This document shows positions 15,987 to 25,314 of a DNA stretch of 64,000 nt, one piece after another; within the stretch, counting starts at the first letter, position 1; each line of letters starts with the position of its first letter. Under the pieces are notes generated by a model. It searched no databases. It had not been told where the DNA came from and worked only from the letters and a program-made list of their open reading frames with translations. The position numbers and the translations under genes are program-made. Source of the DNA: Streptomyces katrae (GTDB lineage: Bacteria; Actinomycetota; Actinomycetes; Streptomycetales; Streptomycetaceae); contig NZ_CP020042.1 of NCBI RefSeq assembly GCF_002028425.1, positions 2,790,001 through 2,854,000 of the forward strand. Reading direction: 5' to 3'.

Positions 15987-17189
15987 ATGCCCGCCGCCAC
16001 GCCCGGAACGCCCAGCCTGCTGCGCTCCATGAACGACCGCGCCGCCCTGGAGCTGCTGCTGACGCACGGCCCCCTGTCCCGGACCCGCATCGGAGCGCTC
16101 ACCGGCCTCTCCAAGCCCACCGCCTCCCAGCTGCTGGCCCGCCTGGAGGCCGCCGGGCTGGTGGTGGCCACCGGAACGGACGGCGGCCGGCCCGGCCCGA
16201 ACGCCCAGCTGTACGCGCTCAACGCCCGCGCCGCCCACGTCGGCGGCCTCGACGTCACCCCCGACCGGGTGCTCGCGGCCGTGGCCGACCTCACCGGCAC
16301 CGTCACCGGCCGCTTCGAGCTCCCCTATGCCGAGGGTTCCGACGCGGTCGGCCAGGTCACCGGCGCCCTCGCGGGAGCCCTCGCCGACGCCGGCCTCGGC
16401 CTGGAGGACCTGCACCGCGTGGTCATCGCCACCCCCGGCGCCTTCGACCCCCGCTCGGGCCGGCTGCGCTACGCCAGCCACCTCCCCGGCTGGCACTCCC
16501 CCACCCTGCTCGACGAACTGGCCGCGACCCTGCCCGTCCCGGTCGAGTACGAGAACGACGTCAACCTCGCCGCCGTCGCCGAGCAGCGGCTCGGCGCGGC
16601 CCGCGGGCACGAGGACTTCGTCCTGCTGTGGAACGAGGAGGGCCTCGGCGCCGCCCTGGTACTCGGCGGCCGGCTGCACCGCGGCTGGACCGGCGGCGCC
16701 GGCGAGGTCGGCTTCCTGCCCGTCCCCGGACACCCCCTGGTCCGGCAGGTCGCCCGCGCCAACACGGGCGGCTACCAGGAGCTGGCCGGCGTCCAGGTGC
16801 TGCCCGCGCTCGCCGCCGAGGCGGGGATCGACACCTCCGGGCTCCCCCGCGGGGCCCAGGTGGCCGCCGCCGTCGCCCTGCTGCGGCAGGCCGCCGCCGA
16901 ACCCGACGGGGCCCGGCTGGAGTTCCTCCGCTCGTACGCCACCGCCCTCGCGACCGGTCTGGCCTCGCTGGTCTCCGTACTGGACCCGGAGCTCGTGGTC
17001 CTCGCCGGGCAGGCGATCGCCGCGGGCGGCGACCCGCTGCGCGCCCTGCTGGAGGCCGAGCTCGCCGAGCTGGCCCCCTCCCGGCCCCGGCTGGTCCCCG
17101 GCGAGGTCGGCGAACGGCCCGTCCTGCGCGGCGCCCTGGAGAGCGCGCTGGCCACCACCCGCGAGGAAGTCTTCGACACCTCCCGCTGA
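15987..17189 (+). CDS. csnR: ROK-family repressor CsnR
   Basis: 400 residues from the ATG at 15987, after GAGGGAG. Residues 15-65 are a winged helix (RTRIGALTGLSKPTASQLLARLEAAGLV), followed by the ROK ATPase-like fold (GGLDVTPDRVLAAVADLTG, VVIATPGAF, YENDVNLAAVAEQ). The ROK zinc-binding cluster CxCGxxGCxE is absent: the region GGAGEVGFLPVPGHPL has no cysteines. In Streptomyces CsnR represses chitosanase and amino-sugar oligosaccharide uptake genes. It is the first gene of csnR-E-F-G-H-K and has a matching operator upstream. Confidence 0.9.
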   Translation: MPAATPGTPSLLRSMNDRAALELLLTHGPLSRTRIGALTGLSKPTASQLLARLEAAGLVVATGTDGGRPGPNAQLYALNARAAHVGGLDVTPDRVLAAVADLTGTVTGRFELPYAEGSDAVGQVTGALAGALADAGLGLEDLHRVVIATPGAFDPRSGRLRYASHLPGWHSPTLLDELAATLPVPVEYENDVNLAAVAEQRLGAARGHEDFVLLWNEEGLGAALVLGGRLHRGWTGGAGEVGFLPVPGHPLVRQVARANTGGYQELAGVQVLPALAAEAGIDTSGLPRGAQVAAAVALLRQAAAEPDGARLEFLRSYATALATGLASLVSVLDPELVVLAGQAIAAGGDPLRALLEAELAELAPSRPRLVPGEVGERPVLRGALESALATTREEVFDTSR

Positions 17190-17257
17190 ACCCCCGACCC
17201 CACCCCCGACCGGCATCCCCTCACCGGAAGTTCCTCCCCCAGAGAGCGAGCCCCGCC

Positions 17258-18601
17258 ATGCCCACAGCCGGACGCCCCGTCACCGCGGCCACCGCACTGG
17301 CGGCCCTATCCGCCCTGGCCCTGCTCGCCACCGCCTGCACCGGCCAGGGCGCCGCCACCGCCTCCGACGACCCGAAGGCGGACACCACCCTCACCTTCTG
17401 GCACGGCTGGTCCGCGCCCGGCGAGGTCAAGGCGATCGAGGAGAACATCGCCCGTTTCGAGAAGGCGCACCCGAACATCAAGGTCAAGGTCACCGGCAAC
17501 ATGACCGACGACAAGATCAACCAGGCGCTGCGCGCCGGCGGCGACAAGGCCCCCGACGTGGTCTCCTCCTTCAGCACCGACAGCGTCGGCACGTTCTGCG
17601 CCTCCGGCGCCTTCACCGACCTGAACCCCTTCCTGGCGAAGTCCGGGGTCGACAAGACCAAGGTCTTCCCCGCGACCCTGCTGGAGTACACGCAGTTCAA
17701 GGGCAACCAGTGCACGCTGCCCCTGCTGAGCGACGCCTACGGCCTGGTCTACAACAAGACCGCCTTCGCGGCCGCCGGCATCACCGAACCGCCCCGCACC
17801 TGGAGCCAGTTCACCGAGGACGCCCAGAAGCTGACCAAGCCGCGCGGGGACTCGTACGAACAGCTCGGCGTGATGCCCACCTTCCACGGCTACGAGACCA
17901 CCCCCATGCGCCTGGCCGCCCAGTGGAGCCCCGCGTACTTCGCCGCCGACGGCAGCTCCAGCCTGGCGAAGGACCCGGCCTTCGCGAAGATGCTGACCGC
18001 CCAGAAGGACCTGGTGGACAAGCTCGGCGGGTACGAGAAGCTGGAGCGGTTCCGGGCCGGGTTCGGCGACGAGTGGAGCGCCGGACACCCCTTCCACAAG
18101 GGGCTGGTCGCCATGCAGATCGACGGGGAATGGCGGCCGGAGATGGCCAGGGAGGCCGGGGTCTCCTTCGAGGTCGGCACCGCCCCGCTGCCCGTACCGG
18201 ACGACCAGGCCGCCGACTACGGCAAGGGATACCTCTCCGGCACCGTCATGGGGATATCCGCGGCGAGCCGCAAACAGAACGCCGCCTGGGAACTCGTGCG
18301 GTACATGACCACCGACACCGAGGCGGTGGTCTCCTTCGCCAACGCCATCCACAACGTGCCCTCGACGCTGGCCGCCCTCCAGTCCCCGCAGCTGAAGGTG
18401 ACCCCGGAGTCCAGGACCTTCCTCGACATCGCCCGGCACCCGAAGTCCGGCACCACCCCCGCCCGCGCGGACGGCGGCACCTACCAGCTGACGTTCCAGG
18501 ACTTCGCCTACCGCACCGAGAAGGGCGAGGTCCCCGACCTCCAGGCCGGTCTCGCCGCCACGGCCCGGCAGATCGACACCGACATCGCCAAGGCCGAGTA
18601 G
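17258..18601 (+). CDS. csnE: ABC transporter sugar-binding lipoprotein CsnE
   Basis: 447 residues from the ATG at 17258. The signal peptide ends in a lipobox-like LLATAC, so the mature protein is lipid-anchored at Cys27. The rest is a family 1 extracellular solute-binding protein (TLTFWHGWSAPGEVKAIEEN, NPFLAKSGV, NKTAFAAAGITEPPRTW). By context it captures glucosamine oligosaccharides from chitosan. A perfect 9-bp palindrome GGAAGTTCC at 17226-17234, 24 bp before the start, resembles half of the CsnR site. It is followed 4 bp later by csnF. Confidence 0.9.
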   Translation: MPTAGRPVTAATALAALSALALLATACTGQGAATASDDPKADTTLTFWHGWSAPGEVKAIEENIARFEKAHPNIKVKVTGNMTDDKINQALRAGGDKAPDVVSSFSTDSVGTFCASGAFTDLNPFLAKSGVDKTKVFPATLLEYTQFKGNQCTLPLLSDAYGLVYNKTAFAAAGITEPPRTWSQFTEDAQKLTKPRGDSYEQLGVMPTFHGYETTPMRLAAQWSPAYFAADGSSSLAKDPAFAKMLTAQKDLVDKLGGYEKLERFRAGFGDEWSAGHPFHKGLVAMQIDGEWRPEMAREAGVSFEVGTAPLPVPDDQAADYGKGYLSGTVMGISAASRKQNAAWELVRYMTTDTEAVVSFANAIHNVPSTLAALQSPQLKVTPESRTFLDIARHPKSGTTPARADGGTYQLTFQDFAYRTEKGEVPDLQAGLAATARQIDTDIAKAE

Positions 18602-18605
18602 TCCG

Positions 18606-19547
18606 ATGGCCCCGCCCGCACTCCTGGCCAAGCGCCGCCGGGCCGCCCTGCGGACCGCCGCGTTCCTCTCGCCCTGGCTGATCGGCTCCGCCGTCTTCTT
18701 CGCCTACCCGCTGCTGTCCACCGCCTACTTCTCCTTCACCCGTTACGACGGCTTCCGCCCGCCCGCCTTCAACGGCACGGCCAACTGGAGCTACGTCTTC
18801 ACCGACTACCCGCTCTTCTGGCCCGCCCTGCGCAACACCCTGTGGCTGGTCGTGGTCATGGTGTCCTGCCGGGTCGTCTTCGGCCTGGGCGCCGGCCTGC
18901 TCGTCACGAAGGTCAAGACCGGGGCCGGGATCTTCCGCACCCTGTTCTACCTGCCCTACCTGGCCCCGCCGGTGGCCGCGACGCTCGCCTTCGTCTTCCT
19001 CCTCAACCCCGGCACCGGCCCCGTGAACACCCTCCTCGACGGCGTGGGGCTGCCGGCTCCCGGCTGGTTCACCGACCCCGGCTGGTCCAAGCCCGCGCTG
19101 ACCGCGCTCGCCGTGTGGGGGGTCGGCGACCTCATGGTGATCTTCATGGCGGCCCTGCTCGACGTGCCGAAGGAGCAGTACGAGGCCGCCGAGCTCGACG
19201 GGGCCGGCGCCTGGGCCCGTTTCCGGCACATCACCCTGCCGAACATCTCCCCGATCATCCTGTTCGCCGTGGTCACCGGGGTCATCCAGGCCATGCAGTA
19301 CTACACCCAGCCGCTCGTCGCCGGGAAGACCGCCGCCGGGGTCATCGGCGGCTCCGGGCAGCAGTTCGAGCCCGGCTACCCCGACAAGTCCACGCTGACC
19401 CTGCCCCAGCTCGTCTACAACCTCGGCTTCCAGCGCTTCGACTACGGCGCCGCCTGCGTCCTCGCGCTCGTCCTGTTCGCCCTCTCCATGGCCTTCACCG
19501 CCCTGCTCATGCGCCGCCGCGGCGGACTGACGGGAGCGGACGCATGA
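18606..19547 (+). CDS. csnF: ABC transporter permease CsnF
   Basis: 313 residues with six predicted transmembrane helices, starting with LRTAAFLSPWLIGSAVFFAYPLL. The cytoplasmic EAA loop that contacts the ATPase is EQYEAAELDGAGAWARFRHITLPNISP. It is a MalF/LacF-type subunit pairing with CsnG. Its TGA overlaps the csnG start (ATGA). No ATP-binding subunit is encoded in the operon; Streptomyces sugar importers of this class use the shared ATPase MsiK. Confidence 0.92.
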   Translation: MAPPALLAKRRRAALRTAAFLSPWLIGSAVFFAYPLLSTAYFSFTRYDGFRPPAFNGTANWSYVFTDYPLFWPALRNTLWLVVVMVSCRVVFGLGAGLLVTKVKTGAGIFRTLFYLPYLAPPVAATLAFVFLLNPGTGPVNTLLDGVGLPAPGWFTDPGWSKPALTALAVWGVGDLMVIFMAALLDVPKEQYEAAELDGAGAWARFRHITLPNISPIILFAVVTGVIQAMQYYTQPLVAGKTAAGVIGGSGQQFEPGYPDKSTLTLPQLVYNLGFQRFDYGAACVLALVLFALSMAFTALLMRRRGGLTGADA

Positions 19548-20395
19548 CCATGAGCACCGCACGCGGCGCCCGGCGGGCCGTACTGCACTGGATCGGCGTG
19601 CACGCGCTGGCCGTGGCCGCCGCCCTGTTCTTCGTCCTCCCCTTCGTCTTCCTCCTCCTCACCTCCCTGATGGGCGACCAGCAGGCCCTCACCCGCGACC
19701 TGTGGCCGCGGACCTGGGAATGGGGCAACTACGCCACGGTCTGGCACACCCCCGGATTCCTCACCTGGTGGCGCAACACCCTCCTCTACGCGGGCCTGGG
19801 CACCCTCCTGACCGTGGTGTCCTCGGTGCCCGTCGCCTACGCCCTCGCCAAGGTCCGCTTCCGCGGCCGGCGGCTCGTCCTGCTGCTCGTGATCGCCGTG
19901 ATGACGCTGCCGCCCCAGGTGGTGGTCATCCCCATGTACCTCTTCTGGGCCAAGCAGCTCGACCTGTCCGGCACCCTGTGGCCGCTGATCGTCCCGATGG
20001 CCTTCGGCGACGCCTTCTCCGTCTTCCTGCTGCGCCAGTTCCTGCTCACCATCCCCGACGAGTACCTGGACGCGGCCCGCGTCGACGGCTGCGGCGAGCT
20101 GCGCACCCCGCTGCGGGTGGTCCTGCCGATGGCGAAGCCCGGCATCGCGTCCATCGCCCTCTTCCAGTTCTTCGCCGCCTGGAACGACTACTTCGGCCCG
20201 CAGGTCTACGCCTCCGACAACCCCGCCGCCTGGACCCTCAGCTACGGCCTGGAGTCCTTCAAGGGCGCGCACCACACCGACTGGAACCTCACCATGGCGG
20301 CGACCGTGCTCGTCATGGCCCCGGTGATCCTCCTCTTCTTCTTCGCCCAGAAGGCGTTCGTCGAGGGCGTCACCCTGACCGGCGTGAAAGGCTGA
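19544..20395 (+). CDS. csnG: ABC transporter permease CsnG
   Basis: 283 residues from the ATG at 19544, overlapping the csnF stop. Six predicted helices. The EAA loop is DEYLDAARVDGCGELRTPLRVVLPMAKPG. It is a MalG/LacG-type partner of CsnF, and translational coupling keeps the two in equal amounts. Confidence 0.92.
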   Translation: MTMSTARGARRAVLHWIGVHALAVAAALFFVLPFVFLLLTSLMGDQQALTRDLWPRTWEWGNYATVWHTPGFLTWWRNTLLYAGLGTLLTVVSSVPVAYALAKVRFRGRRLVLLLVIAVMTLPPQVVVIPMYLFWAKQLDLSGTLWPLIVPMAFGDAFSVFLLRQFLLTIPDEYLDAARVDGCGELRTPLRVVLPMAKPGIASIALFQFFAAWNDYFGPQVYASDNPAAWTLSYGLESFKGAHHTDWNLTMAATVLVMAPVILLFFFAQKAFVEGVTLTGVKG

Positions 20396-20400
20396 AAGCG

Positions 20401-21666
20401 ATGAAACTCGCAGTGGTGGGCGGCGGTTCCACCTACACCCCCGAACTGGTCGACGGATTCGCGCGGCTGCGCGACACCCTGCCCGTCACCGAGCTCGTCC
20501 TCGTCGACCCCGCCGCCGAACGGCTGGAGCTGGTCGGCGGCCTGGCCCGGCGGATCTTCGCCCGGCAGGGGCACCCCGGCCGGATCACCACCACCGCCGA
20601 CCTGGACGCGGGCGTCGCCGGCGCGGACGCCGTCCTCCTCCAGCTGCGGGTCGGCGGGCAGGCGGCCCGGCTGCAGGACGAGACCTGGCCGCTGGAGTGC
20701 GGCTGCGTCGGCCAGGAGACCACCGGCGCGGGCGGACTGGCCAAGGCCCTGCGCACCGTCCCCGTGGTGCTGGACATCGCCGAACGGGTGCGGCGGGCCG
20801 CCCCCGGAGCCTGGATCATCGACTTCACCAACCCCGTCGGGATCGTCACCCGGGCCCTGCTCCAGGCCGGGCACAAGGCGGTCGGGCTGTGCAACGTCGC
20901 CATCGGCCTCCAGCGGAAGTTCGCCGCGCTGCTGGGCGCCCAGCCCGCCGAGATCCACCTCGACCACGTCGGCCTCAACCACCTGACCTGGGAGTTCGGC
21001 GTACGGCTCGGGGGGCCCGGGGGCGAGGACGTGCTGCCCCGGCTGCTGGCCGAGCACAGGGAGGCGATCGCCGCCGACCTGCGGCTGCCGCGGGCGGTGC
21101 TGGACCGGCTCGGCGTCGTCCCCTCGTACTACCTGCGCTACTTCTACTCCCACGACGAGGTGGTCCGCGAGCTCGGCGAGAAGCCCTCGCGGGCGGCCGA
21201 GGTCGCGGCGATGGAACGCGAACTCCTCGCCCTGTACGCGGACCCCGCGCTCGACGAGAAGCCCGCGCTGCTGGCCAAGCGGGGCGGGGCCTTCTACTCG
21301 GAGGCGGCCGTGGACCTCGCGGCGGCCCTGCTGGGCGGCGGCGGCCCGGCCGTGCAGGTGGTCAACGCCCGCAACGACGGCACCCTGCCCTTCCTCCCGG
21401 ACGACGCGGTGATCGAGGTCCAGGCCGCCGTCGACGGCTCCGGTCCCGTCCCGCTGGCCGTGCCCCGCCCCGACCCCCTGTACACGGGACTCCTCGCGCA
21501 CGTGACGGCGTACGAGGACCTGGCGCTGGACGCCGCGCTGCGCGGCGGTCGCGAACGGGTCGCCCGGGCCCTCCTCGCGCATCCGCTGGTCGGTCAGTTC
21601 GACCTGGCCGAGGCGCTGACCGACCGGCTGCTCGCACACAACAAGGAGCACCTGCCATGGGCGTGA
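20401..21666 (+). CDS. csnH: GH4 6-phospho-beta-glucosidase-type hydrolase CsnH
   Basis: 421 residues from the ATG at 20401. The N-terminus is a Rossmann motif (MKLAVVGGGSTYTPELV). GH4 landmarks follow: GCVGQETTGAGGLAKALRT, DFTNPVGIVTRALLQ, the metal-ligand cysteine region GLCNVAIGLQRK and the histidine motif GLNHLTWEFG. The enzyme uses NAD+ and a divalent metal with a redox mechanism on 6-phospho-sugars. In this operon it probably cleaves imported, phosphorylated glucosamine oligosaccharides. It overlaps csnK by 10 bp. Confidence 0.9.
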   Translation: MKLAVVGGGSTYTPELVDGFARLRDTLPVTELVLVDPAAERLELVGGLARRIFARQGHPGRITTTADLDAGVAGADAVLLQLRVGGQAARLQDETWPLECGCVGQETTGAGGLAKALRTVPVVLDIAERVRRAAPGAWIIDFTNPVGIVTRALLQAGHKAVGLCNVAIGLQRKFAALLGAQPAEIHLDHVGLNHLTWEFGVRLGGPGGEDVLPRLLAEHREAIAADLRLPRAVLDRLGVVPSYYLRYFYSHDEVVRELGEKPSRAAEVAAMERELLALYADPALDEKPALLAKRGGAFYSEAAVDLAAALLGGGGPAVQVVNARNDGTLPFLPDDAVIEVQAAVDGSGPVPLAVPRPDPLYTGLLAHVTAYEDLALDAALRGGRERVARALLAHPLVGQFDLAEALTDRLLAHNKEHLPWA

Positions 21667-22646
21667 GCCGCCCCGCCCCCGCCGCGGTGCTCGCACTGGA
21701 CGCGGGGAACAGCAAGACGGACGCGGCCCTGGTCGGCGCCGACGGCACGGTCCTGGGAACCGGCCGTTCCGGGGGCTTCCAGCCGCCCCGGACGGGGGTC
21801 GATCCGGCCGTGGACGTGCTCGGGGAGGCCGTCGCGGAGGCCGCCTGCGCCGCCGGGCTGGCCGGGCCGCCGTACGCCGTCCGGGTCTCGGCCTGTCTGG
21901 CCAACGCCGACCTGCCGGTGGAGGAGCGGCAGCTGGCGGACGCGATCGCCGCGCGGGGCTGGGCGCCGGCCGTCGAGGTGCGCAACGACACGTTCGCCGT
22001 CCTGCGGGCCGGGGTGGACCGGCAGCGCGGGGTCGCCGTGGTGTGCGGGGCGGGCATCAACTGCGTGGGCCTGCTGCCCGACGGGCGCACCGCGCGCTTC
22101 CCGGCGCTGGGCCGGATCTCCGGGGACTGGGGCGGCGGGAGCGGGCTGGCGGAGGAGGCCGTGTGGTGGGCGGCGCGGGCCGAGGACGGGCGGGGCGGGC
22201 CCACCGCGCTGGCGAAGGCCCTGCCGGGGCACTTCGGGCTGACGGCGATGGCCGGGCTGATCGAGGGCCTGCACCTGGGCGGGATCCCGCGGGGGCGGCT
22301 GCACGAGCTGGTGCCGGTGCTGTTCGCGGTGGCTTCGGCGGGCGACGCGGTGGCCTCGGCGATCGTGGAACGGCAGGCGGAGGAGGTGGTGGCGCTGGCG
22401 TCGGTGGCGCTGGAGCGGCTCGGGCTGCTGGCGCAGGAGGTGCCGGTACTGCTGGGCGGCGGGGTCCTCGCGGCGGGGCACCGGCAGCTCGACGCCCGTA
22501 TCGTGCAGCTCCTGGCCGCCCGCGCCCCGCACGCCCGTCCCTCGGTGGTCACGGCCCCGCCGGTCCTGGGCGCGGCCCTGCTGGGCCTGGACGCCGCCGG
22601 TGCCCCGGCGGGGGCGCACGCGAGGCTCCGTGCCCAATTCGAGTGA
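21657..22646 (+). CDS. csnK: BadF/BadG-type amino-sugar kinase CsnK
   Basis: 329 residues from the ATG at 21657, eight bases after AAGGAG, and overlapping the csnH end. Actin-like ATPase motifs are present: phosphate-1 (VLALDAGNSKTDAALVG), the adenosine-side motif GGGVLAAG and VVCGAGINCVG. It belongs to the N-acetylglucosamine-kinase-like BadF/BadG family and should phosphorylate glucosamine or its oligomers before CsnH acts. It is the last gene of the operon. No clear terminator follows before the next operon, 200 bp away. Confidence 0.88.
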   Translation: MGVSRPAPAAVLALDAGNSKTDAALVGADGTVLGTGRSGGFQPPRTGVDPAVDVLGEAVAEAACAAGLAGPPYAVRVSACLANADLPVEERQLADAIAARGWAPAVEVRNDTFAVLRAGVDRQRGVAVVCGAGINCVGLLPDGRTARFPALGRISGDWGGGSGLAEEAVWWAARAEDGRGGPTALAKALPGHFGLTAMAGLIEGLHLGGIPRGRLHELVPVLFAVASAGDAVASAIVERQAEEVVALASVALERLGLLAQEVPVLLGGGVLAAGHRQLDARIVQLLAARAPHARPSVVTAPPVLGAALLGLDAAGAPAGAHARLRAQFE

Positions 22647-22847
22647 ACCCGGGCCGGGGGCGCGTGCGCGGGGAACCGTGGGGGCGGGTCCGGCGTATTG
22701 ACGGTGAAGGGGTGGCGGGGGAGGTCGGGGGAGGGTGGTCGGGGCGGTCCGGGGAGGGGATCGTCCAAGATCGAGCACCGGGTGCTGTGGTCCGGCGCCA
22801 CTACGGCCATACTGCTGCGGAGCAGAGGGACCGAGGGGGAGGTCAGG

Positions 22848-24233
22848 GTGGCCATCACGACACGCCCGTCCGCGCCCGGGGGCGGTGCCGCCGGGGTGCC
22901 CGCCGGGCCGGCCGGGCGGGGTACGGCCTGGGCCGAGGGCGTGGAGCGGCTGCGCGCGACGGCGACGACCGAGCCGGGCCGGCTGCGGATCATCGGCGCG
23001 GTGCTGGCGGCGCTGGTGCTGCTGTTCGGTGCGGTGGCCGTCTGGGAGGTCTCGGGCCGGTTGACGGCCGCGGAGGACGTGGTGGGCCGCAGCCAGCCGC
23101 TGAGCGCGGACGCGGCGAGCATCTACCGTTCCCTGGCGGACGCCGACACGGCTTCCTCCAGCGGGTTCCTCGCGGGCGCGCAGGAGCCGCGCGAGGTCCG
23201 CCTGCGCTACGAGAAGGACATGGCGAACGCCTCCCGGCTGCTGGTGAGCGCCGCGGCGAACACCGGGGCGGGCGGGGAGTCCCGCAAGGAGATCGCGCTA
23301 CTCGGCGAGCAGTTGCCCCGCTACACCGGCCTGATCGAGCAGGCCCGCGCGAACAACCGGCAGGGCCTGCCGCTGGGCGGCGCGTACCTGCGCTACGCCA
23401 ACGAGCAGATGAGCACGGTGCTGTTGCCTGCCGCCCAGCGGCTGTACGAGGCGGAGACCGGGCGGCTGTACACGGACTACGACGAGGCCCGGGGCTGGCC
23501 GCTGGCGGCGACGGGCGCGGGGGTGCTGGCGCTCGGGGCCCTGGTGTGGGCGCAGCGGCGCAACTACCTGCTCACGCACCGGGTCTTCAACCACGGTCTG
23601 CTGGCGGCGACGGCGGCGACGGCCGTGGTGCTGGTGTGGCTGACGGTGGGGCAGACGGTGGCCCGGTCCGGCCTGGGTGAGGCGCGGGCGGACGGGCAGG
23701 AATCGCTGAAGGTGCTCAACGACGCCCGGATCGCCTCCCTGCAGGCGCGGGCGAACGAGAACCTGACGCTGATCGCGCGGGGCGCCGTACTGGCCGAGGA
23801 CAAGAAGTCCGACAAGTACGACGTGGACTACGCGAAGAACATGAAGCAGCTCGACGCGGGGCTGGCGCGGGCGCTGGAGCTGGCCGACGACGCGAGCGGC
23901 CGGGATCCGGTGGCGAAGGCGGCCGCGGGCGCGGCGCAGTGGAAGCAGCGGCACGCGGCGGCGCGGGAGTCGGACATGAGGGGCGACTACGAGCTCGCCC
24001 TGCCCCAGGTGATCGGGGGCAAGGGCCACGAGGACAGCAGCGGGGCCTCGTTCGACACGGTGGACGCCTCCCTGGAACAGGCCGTGGCCCATGAGCAGAA
24101 GCAGTTCACCCTGGCCGCGCGGGGCGGGCTCGGGGCGCTGGGCGGGCTGGCGACGGGAGCGGCGGCGCTCGCGGTCGTCGGCGCCGGCGCGGCCCTCCTC
24201 GGTATCGGTCGCAGGCTTTCGGAGTACAGGTGA
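22848..24233 (+). CDS. GlnX-like membrane sensor protein
   Basis: 461 residues from the GTG at 22848, five bases after GGGGGAGG. There are four strong transmembrane segments at about 45-65, 225-242, 255-275 and 425-450. Between them are two extracytoplasmic helical regions of about 155 residues each (one with ADADTASSSGFLAGAQEPREVRLRYEKDM, the second with ARANENLTLIARGAVLAEDK). Size, layout and position before a GlnH-like protein and PknG match mycobacterial GlnX, which passes an amino-acid signal from GlnH to PknG. No enzymatic domain is seen. It overlaps the next gene by 4 bp. Confidence 0.75.
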   Translation: MAITTRPSAPGGGAAGVPAGPAGRGTAWAEGVERLRATATTEPGRLRIIGAVLAALVLLFGAVAVWEVSGRLTAAEDVVGRSQPLSADAASIYRSLADADTASSSGFLAGAQEPREVRLRYEKDMANASRLLVSAAANTGAGGESRKEIALLGEQLPRYTGLIEQARANNRQGLPLGGAYLRYANEQMSTVLLPAAQRLYEAETGRLYTDYDEARGWPLAATGAGVLALGALVWAQRRNYLLTHRVFNHGLLAATAATAVVLVWLTVGQTVARSGLGEARADGQESLKVLNDARIASLQARANENLTLIARGAVLAEDKKSDKYDVDYAKNMKQLDAGLARALELADDASGRDPVAKAAAGAAQWKQRHAAARESDMRGDYELALPQVIGGKGHEDSSGASFDTVDASLEQAVAHEQKQFTLAARGGLGALGGLATGAAALAVVGAGAALLGIGRRLSEYR

Positions 24234-25264
24234 GTGCGATGCGGATACGGCGGACACCGGCGGAGCGGGAGCGCCGGCTGCGGCGGGCGGCGGGACGGCT
24301 GCGCGGCTGGGGCGGGGTCAGTGCGATGGCCGCCGCCTGCGCGATGACGGCCGCGGCGGTGCTGCTGCCGCTGGCGCACTCCTCGCCGGGCACCGGGCAC
24401 CACCCCGGGGTGGTGCGCGAGCCCGCGTCGGTGGCGGCGGCCCCGTTCACCCTCACCGACACCTGCCAGCACCCGGAGGCCAGTCTGCGGCCGTCCGCGC
24501 TGGACGGGCCGACGATCGAGCGGATCCGCAAGGCGGGCAAGCTGGTCGCGGGCGTGGACCAGAACAGCTTCAAGTGGGGCTACCGCAACCCCGACGGGCA
24601 CCTCGACGGCTTCGACATAGACCTCGTCAAGGCCATAGCCAAGGACATCCTGGGCAACGAGGAGGCGGTCATCTACCGGGCCATCCCCACGAGCCAGCGC
24701 ATCCCGGCGCTCCAGGAGGGCCGGGTCGACATCGTGGTGCGGACGATGACGATCAACTGCAAGCGGCTGGAGGACGTGGCGTTCTCGACCGCCTACTTCG
24801 AGGCGGGCCAGCAGGTCCTGGCGCCCAAGGGCTCCCCGATCACCGGCTACGACGCCTCGCTGAAGGGCCGCCGGATCTGCACGGCCGCGGGATCCACCGC
24901 GGAGGCGGCCCTGAAGTCCCAGGGCTACGGCTCGGTGCCGGTGTCGGTGCCGAACCAGCTGGACTGCCTGGTGCGGCTCCAGCTCGGCGAGGTCGACGGG
25001 ATCATCACCGACAACGCGCTGGCCGCCGGGCAGGCGGCGCAGGATCCGTCGGTGCAGCTGGTCGGCGCGCCGTTCACCCGCGAGTTCTACGGTGTGGCGA
25101 TGAACAAGGACGCCCCGGACCTGGTGCGCCGGGTCAACAAGGTGCTTGAGGACTACCGCGCGGGCGGTGACCAGAGCCGGTGGGCGACGTCCTACCGCAA
25201 GCACTTCGAGGACGTGCTGCCCAAGGCCGCGGTGCCGCCCGCGCCCGAATACCGGGAGGGCTGA
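24230..25264 (+). CDS. GlnH-like amino-acid-binding protein
   Basis: 344 residues from the GTG at 24230 (GTGA overlap with the previous stop); an ATG at 24239 is also possible. After a basic N-terminus there is one hydrophobic anchor at about 30-52, then a family 3 solute-binding domain: VAGVDQNSFKWGYRNPDGHLDGFDIDLVKAIAKD, GRVDIVVRTMTINCKRLEDVAFSTAYF, GEVDGIITDNALAAG. The cysteine in the hydrophobic stretch (AAAC) is a poor lipobox, so membrane anchoring by the helix seems as likely as lipidation. No permease or ATPase is nearby, so it is a sensor component rather than an importer, as for mycobacterial GlnH. Confidence 0.85.
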   Translation: MSAMRIRRTPAERERRLRRAAGRLRGWGGVSAMAAACAMTAAAVLLPLAHSSPGTGHHPGVVREPASVAAAPFTLTDTCQHPEASLRPSALDGPTIERIRKAGKLVAGVDQNSFKWGYRNPDGHLDGFDIDLVKAIAKDILGNEEAVIYRAIPTSQRIPALQEGRVDIVVRTMTINCKRLEDVAFSTAYFEAGQQVLAPKGSPITGYDASLKGRRICTAAGSTAEAALKSQGYGSVPVSVPNQLDCLVRLQLGEVDGIITDNALAAGQAAQDPSVQLVGAPFTREFYGVAMNKDAPDLVRRVNKVLEDYRAGGDQSRWATSYRKHFEDVLPKAAVPPAPEYREG

Positions 25265-25314
25265 GGCCGGTGGTGGGGGTACCGCATGTTCGCGGGGCAG
25301 GATCGGAGCCGTAC

